Below are positions 8,255-18,276 of a stretch of 64,000 nucleotides of DNA, in pieces (position 1 is the stretch's first letter; each line of letters starts with the position of its first letter). Under the pieces are notes generated by a model. That model was not told the DNA's origin and searched no databases. It saw nothing but the letters and a program-made list of their open reading frames with translations. The translations under genes were made by a program, and so were the position numbers. The DNA is from Mesorhizobium helmanticense (GTDB taxonomy: Bacteria > Pseudomonadota > Alphaproteobacteria > Rhizobiales > Rhizobiaceae), in NCBI RefSeq assembly GCF_003034915.1, contig NZ_PZJX01000003.1, positions 222,874-286,873 on the forward strand, given 5' to 3'.

Positions 8255-11200
8255 TCAACTACACCCGCTCGTCGAACCGCACGTATCGCACTTCTCGCAG
8301 GTGCCGTTTCGCACCATGGTGAAATTGTGGCATTCCGAGCATTCATTGCCGGTGTAGCCCTGCATCAGCGACTGCTGACGCCTGGTCGCGGCAAGCGCCT
8401 TTGCCTCGGCGGCTTCCTGCGCGGCGGCATCGGTGAACAGTTCGCCCGAAGCCTCTTCGGCCTGTTCCTCGTAGACGATGTCCTCGACCAGCTCCTTCGC
8501 CCGCTCCTCGTAGTCGCGCTTGTAGGCGATGGCTTCGTCGCTGGCCGGCTTCAGCGCCAGAACGTTGGAGCCGGAGAAGGCGGTCGGTGCTGCGCGGGCA
8601 GGGGTTCCGGACCCGCCTGCGGCAAAGCCCTTGGGCTGCTCGGTGCCCGATACCAGCTTCACCGGCGAGGCGCCGCGCATCAGCCCCTTCGAAAACGGAG
8701 TCGCCTTACCTTCATTAATACCGCGCCCAAGTGCCGTCTTGTCGAAATCCGACTGGTCGACATGGGCGAGGTCGTGACGGCCGAGATAGGACACGGCAAG
8801 CTCGCGAAACACATAGTCGAGGATCGATGTGGCGTTCTTGATCGCGTCGTTGCCCTGCACCATGCCTGCCGGCTCGAACTTGGTGAAGGTGAAGGCCTCG
8901 ACATATTCGTCGAGCGGCACGCCATATTGCAGGCCGAGCGAAATGGCGATGGCGAAGTTGTTCATCATCGCGCGGAAGGCAGCGCCTTCCTTGTGCATGT
9001 CGATGAAGATCTCGCCGATGCGGCCGTCATCGAATTCGCCGGTCCTGAGATAGACCTTGTGGCCACCGACGACCGCCTTCTGGGTGTAGCCCTTGCGGCG
9101 GTTCGGCAGTTTTTCACGGTCGCGGTAGAGCCGCTCGATGACGCGCTCGACGATCTTCTCCGTCACCTGCACGGCGCGCTGCGCCGCCGGTGCCGCGATC
9201 AGCTGCTCGACCGCGTCGTCCTCGTCCTCCTCGCCATCGGCGAGCAGCGAGGCGTTGAGCGGCTGCGACAGCTTCGAGCCGTCGCGATAGAGCGCGTTGG
9301 CCTTCAGCGCCAGCTTCCATGACAGCATATAGGCGCCCTTGGCGTCTTCCACCGTCGCGTCGTTGGGCATGTTGATGGTCTTGGAGATGGCGCCCGAGAT
9401 GAAGGGCTGCGCCGCCGCCATCATCATGATGTGGCTGTTGATCGACAGCGAGCGCTTGCCGATCTTGCCGCATGGGCTGGCGCAGTCGAACACCGCCAGG
9501 TGCTCGGCCTTGAGGAACGGCGCGCCTTCCAGCGTCATCGCGCCGCAGACATGGATGTTGGCGGCCTCGATGTCCTTCCTGGAGAAACCCAGCGCCGGCA
9601 GGATCTCGAACGAGAAATCGTTGAGCTGCTCGTCGGTGAAGCCAAAATTCTCTTTCACCCAGTCGGCGCCCAGTGTCCACTGGTTGAAGACGAACTTGAT
9701 GTCGAAGGCAGACTTCAAGGCTGCGTTGAGCGCGGCGATCTTGTCGTCGGTGAAGCCCTTCGCCTTGAGCGAGCCGGGGTTGATGCCGGGCGCCTGGTTG
9801 AGGTTGCCGTGGCCGACCGCATAGGCCTCGATCTCGGCGATCTGGCTTTCGGAATAGCCCAGCGTGCGCAGCGCTTCCGGCACGGCGCGGTTGATGATCT
9901 TGAAATAGCCGCCGCCGGCGAGCTTCTTGAACTTCACCAGCGCGAAGTCGGGTTCGATGCCGGTGGTGTCGCAATCCATGACCAGGCCGATCGTGCCGGT
10001 CGGCGCGATCACGGTCGCCTGCGCATTGCGGTAGCCATGCTCCTCGCCGAGCTCGATGGCGCGGTCCCAGGCAGCCTTCGCATGCTCGGCAAGCGCCGGC
10101 TGCTTGAGGTCGGAAGCGACCAGCGGCACCGGGTTGACGGCGAGCTTCTCGTAGCCGTCCTTGTCGCCGTAGGCAGCGCGGCGATGGTTGCGCATGACGC
10201 GCAGCATGTTCTGCGCGTTGCGGTCATAGTCGGGGAAGGCGCCGAGCTCGGATGCCATCTCGGCCGAGGTGGCATAGGCCGTACCCGTCATGATTGCGGT
10301 GAGTGCTGCGCAGATGGCGCGGCCCTCGTCCGAGTCATAGGGGATGCCCGAGGTCATCAGCAGGCCGCCAATATTGGCATAGCCGAGGCCGAGCGTGCGG
10401 TATTCGTAGGAAAGCTTGGCGATCTCCTTCGACGGAAACTGCGCCATCATCACGGAGATTTCCAGCACGATGGTCCACAGCCGAACCGTATGCTCATAGG
10501 CTGATATATCGATCGTGCCGTCCCCATTGCGGTAGGGCAAAAGGTTGATCGAGGCGAGGTTGCAGGCCGTATCGTCGAGGAACATGTATTCCGAGCACGG
10601 GTTGGACGCCCGGATCGCACCGGCCGAAGCGCAGGTGTGCCAGTCGTTCATCGTCGTGTTGAAATGCAGGCCCGGGTCGGCCGACGCCCAGGCGGCATAG
10701 CCGATCTTTTCCCAGAGATCCCTGGCCTTCAGCGTCTTCAGCACCTTGCCGTCCTTGCGGGCGGTGAGGTGCCAGTCGGCGTCCTGCTCGACGGCGCGCA
10801 GGAAATTATCCTTCAGCGACACCGAATTGTTGGAGTTCTGGCCCGAGACGGTGAGATAGGCATCCGAATCCCAGTCGGTGTCGTAGGTCTTGAACGACAT
10901 CGAGGTGTAGCCCTGCTTGGCGAACTGGATGACCCGGTAGATGTAGTTCTCCGGCACCGCGTCCTTCTTGGCCAGCTTGATCTCGCGCTTCAGCGCGGTG
11001 TTGATCGCCGGATCGAAGCAGTCGTCGTCCTGGCCTTCGCAGTTGATGCAGGCCTTCATGATCGCTTCGAGATGCTTCTTGACGATCTTGGAGCCGGTGA
11101 CCAGCGAGGCGACCTTCTGCTCCTCATTGACCTTCCAGTCGATGAATTCCTCGATATCGGGGTGGTCGGCGTCGACAATGACCATTTTCGCCGCGCGGCG

Positions 11201-12022
11201 CGTCGTGCCGCCCGACTTGATGGCGCCCGCCGCGCGGTCGCCGATCTTCAGGAAGCTCATCAGGCCGGACGAACGGCCGCCGCCGGACAGTTTTTCGCCT
11301 TCGCCGCGAAGGAACGAGAAGTTGGAGCCGGTGCCGGAGCCGTATTTGAACAGGCGCGCCTCGCGCACCCACAAATCCATGATGCCGCCTTCATTGACGA
11401 GATCGTCCTGCACGCCCTGGATGAAGCAGGCATGCGGCTGCGGATGCTCGTAGGACGACTTCGACTTGGTCAGCTTGCCGGTGAACGGGTCGACATAGAA
11501 GTGGCCCTGGCTCGGGCCGTCGATGCCGTAGGCCCAGTGCAGGCCGGTGTTGAACCATTGCGGCGAGTTTGGCGCGACACGCTGGGTGGCCAGCATATAG
11601 GCAAGCTCGTCGCGGAAGGCGCGCGCGTCTTCCTCCGACTTGAAGTAGCCGCCCTTCCAGCCCCAATAGGTCCAGGTGCCGGCAAGCCGGTCGAAGACCT
11701 GGCGGGCGTCGATCTCGGAACCATAGCGCTCGGCTTCCGGCAGCTTGGCCATTTCCGCCTCGTCGGCGACGGAGCGCCACAGGAAGGAGGGGACGTCGTT
11801 CTCCTCGACCTTCTTCAGGCGCGCGGGCACGCCAGCCTTGCGGAAATACTTTTGCGCCAGGATGTCGGCGGCAACCTGGCTGAACTGCGCCGGCACATCG
11901 ATATTGTCGAGGCGAAACACCACCGAGCCATCCGGATTTTTGATCTCCGAAAGCGCCTTGCGGAATTCGATCTCCGCGTAAGCTGATTGACCCTGCTTGG
12001 TGAAACGACGCTCGATGCGCAT
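8255..12022 (-). CDS. nrdJ: Vitamin B12-dependent (class II) ribonucleotide reductase
   Basis: Full-length 1255-residue class II ribonucleotide reductase, which makes deoxyribonucleotides using adenosylcobalamin instead of an oxygen-dependent radical cofactor. Visible marks are the N-terminal [12 protein letters not shown], active-site [11 protein letters not shown], the radical finger-loop region [18 protein letters not shown], the conserved [14 protein letters not shown] segment, and a C-terminal Cys-rich tail (CSECHNF...[14 protein letters not shown]) used for re-reduction or zinc binding. The ATG at 12022 is preceded by an A/G-rich stretch with AAAAGG. A paired NrdR-box-like motif lies about 235-280 bases upstream. 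It is the only ribonucleotide reductase in the window. Confidence 0.98.
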   Translation of the reverse strand: MRIERRFTKQGQSAYAEIEFRKALSEIKNPDGSVVFRLDNIDVPAQFSQVAADILAQKYFRKAGVPARLKKVEENDVPSFLWRSVADEAEMAKLPEAERYGSEIDARQVFDRLAGTWTYWGWKGGYFKSEEDARAFRDELAYMLATQRVAPNSPQWFNTGLHWAYGIDGPSQGHFYVDPFTGKLTKSKSSYEHPQPHACFIQGVQDDLVNEGGIMDLWVREARLFKYGSGTGSNFSFLRGEGEKLSGGGRSSGLMSFLKIGDRAAGAIKSGGTTRRAAKMVIVDADHPDIEEFIDWKVNEEQKVASLVTGSKIVKKHLEAIMKACINCEGQDDDCFDPAINTALKREIKLAKKDAVPENYIYRVIQFAKQGYTSMSFKTYDTDWDSDAYLTVSGQNSNNSVSLKDNFLRAVEQDADWHLTARKDGKVLKTLKARDLWEKIGYAAWASADPGLHFNTTMNDWHTCASAGAIRASNPCSEYMFLDDTACNLASINLLPYRNGDGTIDISAYEHTVRLWTIVLEISVMMAQFPSKEIAKLSYEYRTLGLGYANIGGLLMTSGIPYDSDEGRAICAALTAIMTGTAYATSAEMASELGAFPDYDRNAQNMLRVMRNHRRAAYGDKDGYEKLAVNPVPLVASDLKQPALAEHAKAAWDRAIELGEEHGYRNAQATVIAPTGTIGLVMDCDTTGIEPDFALVKFKKLAGGGYFKIINRAVPEALRTLGYSESQIAEIEAYAVGHGNLNQAPGINPGSLKAKGFTDDKIAALNAALKSAFDIKFVFNQWTLGADWVKENFGFTDEQLNDFSFEILPALGFSRKDIEAANIHVCGAMTLEGAPFLKAEHLAVFDCASPCGKIGKRSLSINSHIMMMAAAQPFISGAISKTINMPNDATVEDAKGAYMLSWKLALKANALYRDGSKLSQPLNASLLADGEEDEDDAVEQLIAAPAAQRAVQVTEKIVERVIERLYRDREKLPNRRKGYTQKAVVGGHKVYLRTGEFDDGRIGEIFIDMHKEGAAFRAMMNNFAIAISLGLQYGVPLDEYVEAFTFTKFEPAGMVQGNDAIKNATSILDYVFRELAVSYLGRHDLAHVDQSDFDKTALGRGINEGKATPFSKGLMRGASPVKLVSGTEQPKGFAAGGSGTPARAAPTAFSGSNVLALKPASDEAIAYKRDYEERAKELVEDIVYEEQAEEASGELFTDAAAQEAAEAKALAATRRQQSLMQGYTGNECSECHNFTMVRNGTCEKCDTCGSTSGCS

Positions 12023-12255
12023 TGGCCCTTTTCCTTTTGTCTATATATAGCGCTTTTCCCCGGGGATTTCTGCCCCCAATGCGAAACGCGCATGTCCGCC
12101 GTCTGCCGGCGTTCGAGAACGGCCGGCTCCCTTTTCACAGCATCCGCCGCCCTGCTGGCCAAACTCCTTGCGAAGTCCCTGATCCAACGCGCCGGCGGAC
12201 CCTGTGGTCCCTCAAAACTGAAACTTTTTCGACTCCCTCAATCGAGGGGAAGTCC

Positions 12256-12300
12256 ACACTATCTAGCGTCGAACCTATCTGCAAACACTAAATATAGTGT
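12256..12300 (-). promoter_or_regulatory. Paired NrdR-box-like operator upstream of nrdJ
   Basis: Two 16-base elements, ACACTATCTAGCGTCG (12256-12271) and ACACTAAATATAGTGT (12285-12300). The second is a near-perfect palindrome with 6-base arms ACACTA/TAGTGT. Tandem boxes of this type are the known binding sites of the ATP/dATP-sensing repressor NrdR in front of ribonucleotide reductase genes. The start-to-start distance of 29 bases is slightly under the usual 31-32. nrdR itself is not in the window. Confidence 0.7.
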
Positions 12301-12556
12301 TAACAGACAATTTATTCCAGTCCGACAATTCTCCCTTTCGTCTCCCCAAGCCCCACCAGTCCCAACGCTTCCGCCGGCCTCGTAAACGGGCGGAAATGCG
12401 GGCAAAACGCACAAAATCCGGGAAAAAAGACCGGGCTCAGAACTTTCCGGTCGCGCTCTCAACAGGAACGCATGGCCTATAAAAGGCGACTCGTTTTGCG
12501 CCGTCAAGGATTCGTTTGCGTAGCTTTTGTGACCCCAACATCTTGTGTGTCACACA

Positions 12557-12565
12557 TGTGGATAA
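12557..12565 (+). promoter_or_regulatory. Single DnaA-box match
   Basis: TGTGGATAA is an exact match to the 9-base DnaA box (reverse of TTATCCACA). It lies in the gap between nrdJ and the NUDIX gene and is preceded by a TGTGTGTCACACA inverted repeat. There is only one box, so this is not an origin. A role in tuning nrdJ is possible because DnaA controls nrd genes in other bacteria. Confidence 0.3.
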
Positions 12566-12646
12566 CGGGGATAGAAAGGGCCGCCGGGGATTGTGATTTG
12601 CCCTTTTAGAGGCGCTGCGGCTTCGGCCTGCGAAACGCTGTCCCGC

Positions 12647-13135
12647 TCAGGAGGATCCGCGCGGGTTGGAGCAGAAATCAGCGATAATCTCGCAAAGATC
12701 CGGCTCGTTGACCATGTGCACGGCCTCGGTGGAGGTGACCCATTTGCGGGTGCGCGCGCGTTTTTCCTTCCACCGGTCGGCGATCTTGTCGACCTGCAGC
12801 GGAAACACCAGGACTTCGCAAGGCACTTCCTCGCCGGAGGCCAGTGCCTTGGCATAGAAGTAGCGGCCGACCTCGATGTGGGAGATTGTGCCACGCAACC
12901 CGGCTTCCTCGCCGGCCTCGCGCGCCGCCGCCTCGCAAAGCGGCTCCTTGGCCTCGGGCCAGCCCTTGGGCAGTACCCAGCGGCCGGTATCGCGGCTGGT
13001 GATCAGCATGATCTCGACACTGGGTCCAATGTCGCGCCACGGCAGCGCTGCAACCTGCAGGCGGCACGGCGCAGTGCCAAAAAGTCGCCGGACCCGTGTA
13101 GCCAGGTGGTTATGCGTCGTTAGTCTCGTCAACAT
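12647..13135 (-). CDS. NUDIX hydrolase (DIPP/MutT type)
   Basis: About 162 residues from ATG 13135. A complete Nudix box is seen, GWPEAKEPLCEAAAREAGEE followed by AGL, matching Gx5Ex7REUxEExGU, with VLPKG just before it. The short basic N-terminus and the layout resemble alphaproteobacterial diphosphoinositol-polyphosphate or diadenosine-polyphosphate hydrolases; the substrate is a guess. The frame runs upstream to 13222, but similarity starts near MLTRLTTHNHL. It is the last of a minus-strand run that begins at the CinA-like gene. Confidence 0.85.
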   Translation of the reverse strand: MLTRLTTHNHLATRVRRLFGTAPCRLQVAALPWRDIGPSVEIMLITSRDTGRWVLPKGWPEAKEPLCEAAAREAGEEAGLRGTISHIEVGRYFYAKALASGEEVPCEVLVFPLQVDKIADRWKEKRARTRKWVTSTEAVHMVNEPDLCEIIADFCSNPRGSS

Positions 13136-13336
13136 TGGAGAAGCTTGCCCCCAGCCCCCAGAATCATTTGTCGCCTTACAAATTATACAACCAATATAAG
13201 CAGTAAGAGTAAAAAACTTCACATGAATTGGCTAAAATGCGACAATAAGCAGGATTTCATTCAACAATACCCGTTGCGCCATCCCGCGAGACAAATACGT
13301 CTTTAGGGCCTGTTGGAGTGGGAAGCGTTGCGCGGA

Positions 13337-13837
13337 TCAGCCGGCGTGGTCGTCGGCAATCGGCTTCTGGTAGGTGAAGCCCATGTCCCAGGGAAAATAG
13401 ATCCAGGTATCCTGGCTGACCTCGGTGACAAAGGTATCGACCAGCGGCCTGCCTTTCGGCTTGGCGTAGACGGTGGCGAAATGCGCCTTGGGCATCATGG
13501 CGCGCACGATGCCCGCCGTCTTGCCGGTGTCGGTGAGGTCGTCGATGATCAGCACGCCGGCGCCGTCATCGGCGAGCAGCGCCGGAGTGATCTCCTTCAG
13601 CACCTGCAACTGCCCTTGACTGGTGTAGTCGTGATAAGAGGCGACGCAGACCGTCTCGATGACCCGAATGCCGAGTTCGCGTGAGATGATGGCAGCCGGA
13701 ACCAGTCCGCCGCGCGTGATGCAGACGATCGCCTTCCACTGGCCTTTGTTGGCCCCGGCAAGCCGCCAGGCAAGGGCGCGCGCGTCGCGATGGAACTGAT
13801 CCCAGGAGACAGGGAAGGCCTTTTCGGGAAGGGACAT
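13337..13837 (-). CDS. gpt: Xanthine-guanine phosphoribosyltransferase
   Basis: 166 residues, the normal length of bacterial XGPRT, which salvages guanine and xanthine to GMP and XMP using PRPP at the inner face of the membrane. The PRPP-binding loop is seen as [15 protein letters not shown], the N-terminal ITRGGLVPA loop matches the family, and the C-terminal [10 protein letters not shown] segment carries the purine-contact Trp. It is the usual alphaproteobacterial form and stands alone, with about 110 bases to the Usp gene. Confidence 0.95.
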   Translation of the reverse strand: MSLPEKAFPVSWDQFHRDARALAWRLAGANKGQWKAIVCITRGGLVPAAIISRELGIRVIETVCVASYHDYTSQGQLQVLKEITPALLADDGAGVLIIDDLTDTGKTAGIVRAMMPKAHFATVYAKPKGRPLVDTFVTEVSQDTWIYFPWDMGFTYQKPIADDHAG

Positions 13838-13951
13838 TTTTCGCGCACTCCACAGCGCGCGAAATCGCGCGCAGACACTTGAGGGAATGCGCGCGGAATT
13901 AACTGGAAAGGCTTGGCCTTGGCAAGGGCGGCGGCAAGCCTGCCTGTGGAC

Positions 13952-14785
13952 TTACCGCGACAGGAAGGCGGCCACCTGCGCTGTCCGCAGCACCGTGCGG
14001 GTAACGCCGCCGAACAAAAGCTGGCGCAGCCAGGAGTGGCTGTAGGCGCCGAGCACGACCAGGTCTGCGCCGGTTTCGGTAATCCTGGTCTGGATCACGT
14101 CATCGACCGAGGTGCCGCCCGACTGCAGCACCGAGACGCTGACGGTGGCGCCGTGCCTGGATAGCGCCGCGGCGATTTCGGCGCCGGCGGCTTCCGGGTT
14201 TTCGTCGAGCGTGTCCGGCGGATCGATGACCACGATATCCGTCTTCTCGGCTTCTACGATGAAGGGCAAGGCGTCGAAGGCGGCGCGCGCGGCTTCCTTG
14301 CTGCCGTTCCAGGCCAGCAGCACATGCTTGAAGCTGGTGACGAGCGGGCCGGAATGCGGCACGACCAGCACCGGCCGTCCGGCGTCATAGACCAGCGTAT
14401 CGACATCGGCGCTTGCATCGCCGTCCGACTCGCGCTGCGCGGCAACGACCAGATCGCAGGTGCGCACGCTGGAAATGCCGGTCAGCGCACTGTCGCCTGA
14501 AAAACTTTCGAGACTGCGCCATTCGAACGACAGACCGGAATCCTCGATGCGCTTGAGGAAAAGCGCCTGCAGCTTGTCGGCGCGCTCCCGGCTCATGTCG
14601 GCTGAAACCTGCAGGAACTCCGTGTCGGGGAAACCGGTGGCCGACGTGTAGGGGACGGGAAGCGCTTCGGCATGAATGCCAATGAGATGGCTCTGGAACC
14701 TGGCTGAGAGCGGAATGGCGCAATCGAGCACGCGCTCCGCGTCCTCCTCGTTCTGCAGTATCGCGACGATGGTCTTGAATCGCAT
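13952..14785 (-). CDS. Universal stress protein family protein (tandem Usp)
   Basis: 277 residues made of two Usp-like halves. The N-terminal half (about 1-140) begins MRFKTIVAILQNEEDAERVL. The C-terminal half (about 150-277) ends with the nucleotide-loop pattern VLGAYSHSWLRQLLFGG followed by VTRTVL. Such proteins bind ATP or act as stress-linked dimers in the cytoplasm; the exact role is unknown. The start lies after an 80-base gap from the CinA-like gene upstream, so they may share a transcript. Confidence 0.88.
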   Translation of the reverse strand: MRFKTIVAILQNEEDAERVLDCAIPLSARFQSHLIGIHAEALPVPYTSATGFPDTEFLQVSADMSRERADKLQALFLKRIEDSGLSFEWRSLESFSGDSALTGISSVRTCDLVVAAQRESDGDASADVDTLVYDAGRPVLVVPHSGPLVTSFKHVLLAWNGSKEAARAAFDALPFIVEAEKTDIVVIDPPDTLDENPEAAGAEIAAALSRHGATVSVSVLQSGGTSVDDVIQTRITETGADLVVLGAYSHSWLRQLLFGGVTRTVLRTAQVAAFLSR

Positions 14786-14865
14786 GGTAATCCCTCACTT
14801 TACGGCGATTGGAACTCGCCGGCGGGAAACGTTATAGCACCATGCTTGGTTCCGATCCTGGCTGA

Positions 14866-15609
14866 TCAACTGGCTGTGCTGGCAAAGCCCGCGACCATTG
14901 CCTCGACATCGGCGCGGGCGGCGTCCAATGCCTCCTGGCTGCGGGCGCGAACAACCAGTTCCGTCCAGAACTTGCCGTCGCCATATTTCGGATAGGAGCC
15001 GATGATCGTATCGGGATGGGCCTTTTGGATGTCGGCGAGCGGTCCGCCGATCAGGCCTTCGCCGAACGGACAATGCACGGTTGCCGACAGCATTTTCGTG
15101 CCGGCCTTCAGCGTCGGCACGACATTGTCGAGCATCGCCTGGAAAATCGCCGGCACGCCGGCCATGACATGGACATTGCCGATGCGAAATCCCGGCGCGA
15201 TGGAGACAGGATTGTCGATATGGTCGGCGCCGCGCGGCATGCGTGCCATGCGCTTGCGCGCCTCGGTATATTCGATGCCGCGCGCGGCATAGCTCGCTTC
15301 CAGCATGGCATAGGCCTTGGCGTCGTATTCGCATGGCACGCCGAAGGCCTTGGCAATCGAATCCGCCGTTATGTCGTCATGCGTCGGGCCGATGCCGCCG
15401 GTCGTGAAGACATAGGTGTAGCGCATCCGCACGGCATTCAACGCGGCGACGATCTCGTCTTCCTCGTCGGGCACGATGCGCACTTCCTTCAGGTCGATGC
15501 CGATCGCCGTCATGATGTCGGCGAGGTGGCCGATATTCCTGTCCTTGGTGCGGCCGGACAGAATCTCGTCGCCGATGACGAGCATGGCGGCAGTAACGAT
15601 TTCAGGCAT
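14866..15609 (-). CDS. CinA N-terminal/molybdopterin-binding domain protein
   Basis: 247 residues consisting of the MoCF-type domain (about 5-175) found at the N-terminus of competence/damage-inducible CinA: VIGDEILSGRTKDRN, then TTGGIGPTHDDITADSIA, then VHVMAGVPAIFQAM. The C-terminal nicotinamide-nucleotide amidase half of full CinA is absent. Stand-alone forms like this are common in rhizobia; ADP-ribose pyrophosphatase activity is known for some CinA N-domains. ATG 15609 is chosen for its GGAG site; a TTG five codons earlier is less likely. Confidence 0.88.
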   Translation of the reverse strand: MPEIVTAAMLVIGDEILSGRTKDRNIGHLADIMTAIGIDLKEVRIVPDEEDEIVAALNAVRMRYTYVFTTGGIGPTHDDITADSIAKAFGVPCEYDAKAYAMLEASYAARGIEYTEARKRMARMPRGADHIDNPVSIAPGFRIGNVHVMAGVPAIFQAMLDNVVPTLKAGTKMLSATVHCPFGEGLIGGPLADIQKAHPDTIIGSYPKYGDGKFWTELVVRARSQEALDAARADVEAMVAGFASTAS

Positions 15610-15934
15610 GAGAGGCTCCGGCAAAAGGTTGCCTTGGGCAGACGGGGTCGCTTGGAGGCAGACACAGTCGCCTGGGGCAGACAGGGTCGCCTGAGATAGC
15701 GCGGCGTGCGGCCGGCGGCAATGCCATCAAACGACCGAACGAATACGCATTGCCTGCTGCCAAGGCATCAGCGGCGCCTTCACGCATCGGTCACAAAAAG
15801 GTGTCGAAACCGGCTCGCCATCACGATTTTTTCATCGAACCCGCACTCTGCCAGTGGGTTTTCCTTCGTCGAACCAAAGTCGACGATATCCGGAATCCTC
15901 CGATATCTGAATTCCATGGAATGGAGTAATGTTC
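15610..15934. other. 325-bp gap between divergent genes
   Basis: It contains the three-copy tandem repeat (15631-15692) and an AT-richer part near 15820-15930 that should hold the promoter of the small exported protein. No coding sequence seen. Confidence 0.5.
15631..15692. repeat. Three-copy imperfect tandem repeat (19-20 bp unit)
   Basis: Units at 15631-15649, 15650-15669 and 15670-15688, consensus close to GCCTGGGGCAGACAGGGTC, followed by a partial GCCT. Copies differ at a few positions. The repeat lies just upstream of the CinA-like start in the divergent gap; no known function. Confidence 0.8.
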
Positions 15935-16213
15935 ATGCTTACGAAAATTCTCGCAGCCTCGGTCCTCACGATTGGCCTTGCCACATCGGCAATGGCGCAA
16001 CAGTCGGGCGCTCACCACGTCCGCCATCGCGCGGTCTCGAGCAACGAACAGATGATGACCGTTGATCCGAACACCACCGGCAGCATCAATGGCGACACTT
16101 CAGGCCTTGACAGCCTCGGCAATCCCGGGCCGGTCGGACCTTGTGCGTCGAATACCCCTGGACCGGACGCCAATGCCGGCCTGAACGTCAACGATCAGTA
16201 CTGCGGCAAGTAA
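15935..16213 (+). CDS. Small exported hypothetical protein (92 aa)
   Basis: 92 residues with a clean signal peptide (LTKILAASVLTIGLATSAMA, cleavage near AMA-QQ), giving a short periplasmic protein rich in Gly, Asn and Pro with two Cys (GPCASNTPG and DQYCGK) that could pair. Two ATGs compete, 15929 and 15935; the second has proper spacing from the TGGAATGGAG site. No recognised domain. It is monocistronic and convergent with the ABC importer operon. Confidence 0.75.
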   Translation: MLTKILAASVLTIGLATSAMAQQSGAHHVRHRAVSSNEQMMTVDPNTTGSINGDTSGLDSLGNPGPVGPCASNTPGPDANAGLNVNDQYCGK

Positions 16214-16233
16214 TCAGGCTTCGTTATGAACCG

Positions 16234-16271
16234 GCCGGCAGGGTGCCCGCACGGGCATCCGGGCGGCCGGC
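16234..16271. terminator. GC-rich hairpin between convergent genes
   Basis: Nested inverted repeats: outer GCCGGC (16234-16239 and 16266-16271) and inner TGCCCG/CGGGCA (16244-16249 and 16252-16257). There is no T-run. The position between two convergent gene ends suggests a transcript-end structure working in both directions. Confidence 0.4.
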
Positions 16272-16309
16272 AAACTCCCACGGTTGGCAAAAGCTCGACC
16301 GCGAGCAGG

Positions 16310-17218
16310 CTATTCCTTGACCGCGCCGGTCATCGAGGAAACGTAGTGCTCGACAAAGAACGAATAAAGCACAACGACCGGCAGCGAGCCGATCAGCGCG
16401 CCCGCCATCAGCGCACCCCATTCATAGACGTCGGAGCGGACGAGCTCCGTTAGCACGCCGACCGGCACGGTCTTGTTTTCGGACGACTGGATGAACGTCA
16501 AGGCATAGATGAACTCGTTCCATGACAGCGTGAACGCGAATATGCCCGCGGAAATCAGGCCGGGCACCGACAGCGGCAACACGATCTTGGTGAGAATCTG
16601 CCACCGGCTCGCCCCGTCGATCAGCGCGCATTCTTCCAGTTCGAACGGGATGGAACGGAAATAACCCATCAAGAGCCACGTGCAGAAGGGGACCAGGAAG
16701 GTCGGATAGGTGAGGATGAGCGCGAACGGCGTATCGTAAAGCCCGAGGTTGAACACCATCACCGACAGCGGAATGAACAGGATCGAAGGCGGCACGAGAT
16801 AGGCGAGGAAAACCGCGAGGCCGACCTGCCGCGCCCCGGAAAACCGCAGCCGCTCGATCGCATAGGCCGCAAACACCGAGGCCAGCAGCGACAGGAAAGT
16901 GGCGGCGGTCGAGATGATGATCGTGTTGAGCAGCCAGCCCGGATACGACGTGTCGAACAAGAGATAGCGGATGTGCTCGAACGTCGGATGCACAACCCAG
17001 AACGGGTTGAAATTGGCGTAGTCGGTCATCTCGAGATTGGGCTTAACCGCGGTGATCGTCATCCAGTAGAACGGGAACAGCAGCACGATGACGAACACCA
17101 GAAGCGGCAGATAGACCGTCACCACACGCCGCGGCAGGCTCTGAAGGTAGCCCATGCCACCTTCGTCGAGTTCGGGACGTTTCGTCTTCCTGGTCGCGGC
17201 GCTCTTGATCTCAGCCAT
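16310..17218 (-). CDS. ABC sugar-type transporter permease (MalG family)
   Basis: 302 residues, inner-membrane subunit with about six hydrophobic helices (first VYLPLLVFVIVLLFPFYW). The ATPase-contact EAA loop is seen near ELEECALIDGASRWQILTKI. Last gene of a four-gene importer operon, starting one base after the stop of the first permease (17220). With its partner it forms the channel for a sugar or sugar-like solute; the substrate is not predictable. Confidence 0.93.
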   Translation of the reverse strand: MAEIKSAATRKTKRPELDEGGMGYLQSLPRRVVTVYLPLLVFVIVLLFPFYWMTITAVKPNLEMTDYANFNPFWVVHPTFEHIRYLLFDTSYPGWLLNTIIISTAATFLSLLASVFAAYAIERLRFSGARQVGLAVFLAYLVPPSILFIPLSVMVFNLGLYDTPFALILTYPTFLVPFCTWLLMGYFRSIPFELEECALIDGASRWQILTKIVLPLSVPGLISAGIFAFTLSWNEFIYALTFIQSSENKTVPVGVLTELVRSDVYEWGALMAGALIGSLPVVVLYSFFVEHYVSSMTGAVKE

Positions 17219-17219
17219 G

Positions 17220-18170
17220 TCAGTCTCCGCCGCCCTGCTGCCATTTGCGGCGTTGCAGGCCGAAATAGCTGAACAGGATCGCCGCCAGCAGGAACGGGAT
17301 CATGGCGACCGCGATTGCGGCGCCCTCGCCAAGCTGACCGCCGGAAATGCCGCGCTGAAAGGACAGCGTCGCCATCAGATGAGTGGCATTCACCGGTCCA
17401 CCGCGGGTCAGCACATAGATCAGCTGGAAATCGGTGAAGGTGAACAGCACCGAAAACGTCATGGTGATGGCGATGATCGGCGTCAGCAGCGGCAGCGTCA
17501 CATAGCGGAACAATTGCCAGCGGCTGGCGCCGTCGAGCGTGGCGGCCTCGTAGAGGGACTGGGGGATCGTCTGCAGGCCGGCAAGCAGCGTGATGGCCAC
17601 GAAAGGAATGCCGCGCCAGACATTGGCCGCGATGACAGAGGCACGTGCATTCTCCGGATCGCCGAGGAAATTGATGCGATGGTCGATCAGGCCCATTTCC
17701 ATAAGCGCCCAGGACAGAATGGAGAACTGCGAATCATAGATCCACCAGAAGGCGATGGCCGACAGCACTGTCGGCACCACCCACGGCAGCAGGACGATCG
17801 CGCGGAAGAACGATTTGAAAGGCAGGTTCTGGTTGAGGATGAGCGCCAGCCACAGGCCGAGCACGAACTTCAGGATCGAGGCGCTTATCGTGTAGAGCAA
17901 GGTGTTGAAAACGGAGAGCCAGAAGACGGCGTCATCCCACAGATATTGATAGTTTTCGATACCTATGAAGATACCGGGGCGGCCGATGCGGGTATCCGTG
18001 AAGCCGAGCCAGACGCCGAGCCCGAGCGGATAGGTCAGGAAGACCAGCAGCAGCGCCGCCGCCGGCAGCATGAAGCCGAAACCAAGCGCATTCCGGCTTT
18101 CGGACAAGGCCGACAGGCTCCGCGACAGGATCGAAGAACGCGGCTGAACGGCAGCGGACGGCACGGCCAT
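17220..18170 (-). CDS. ABC sugar-type transporter permease (MalF family)
   Basis: 316 residues from ATG 18170, chosen because GAGGAG lies 6-11 bases upstream; longer frames lack such a site. Six or so membrane helices (for example MLPAAALLLVFLTYPLGLGV) and the EAA loop SLYEAATLDGASRWQLFRYV. It pairs with the MalG-type permease in the inner membrane. It lies 106 bases downstream of the binding-protein gene. Confidence 0.92.
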   Translation of the reverse strand: MAVPSAAVQPRSSILSRSLSALSESRNALGFGFMLPAAALLLVFLTYPLGLGVWLGFTDTRIGRPGIFIGIENYQYLWDDAVFWLSVFNTLLYTISASILKFVLGLWLALILNQNLPFKSFFRAIVLLPWVVPTVLSAIAFWWIYDSQFSILSWALMEMGLIDHRINFLGDPENARASVIAANVWRGIPFVAITLLAGLQTIPQSLYEAATLDGASRWQLFRYVTLPLLTPIIAITMTFSVLFTFTDFQLIYVLTRGGPVNATHLMATLSFQRGISGGQLGEGAAIAVAMIPFLLAAILFSYFGLQRRKWQQGGGD

Positions 18171-18276
18171 GGGATGGCTCCTCATGAAGTCTTGTGGCAT
18201 CGCGGCCCGAGTGGCCGCCACGCGATTGCGGAACCAGGCCGGGCAGCGCGGTTGCTGCTGCCCGGCTGCGCTGCGA

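Larger units (their letters stand above)
12023..12646. other. 624-bp gap: nrdJ leader and regulatory region
   Basis: No coding sequence is visible. The gap holds the two NrdR-box-like elements at 12256-12300 and a single DnaA-box match at 12557-12565. On the minus strand a TATATT (inside the distal NrdR box) with TGGAAT 17 bases upstream could be the nrdJ promoter, giving a leader of over 250 bases. I found no convincing cobalamin riboswitch. Confidence 0.5.

Noticed and set aside
10637..11986. Plus-strand open frame of 449 codons antisense to nrdJ
   Set aside because: Shadow of a highly conserved gene; translation is Ala/Arg/Val-rich with no motif.
12023..12646. Cobalamin riboswitch upstream of nrdJ
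   Set aside because: I could not find a B12-box-like conserved core; NrdR-type boxes explain the regulation better.
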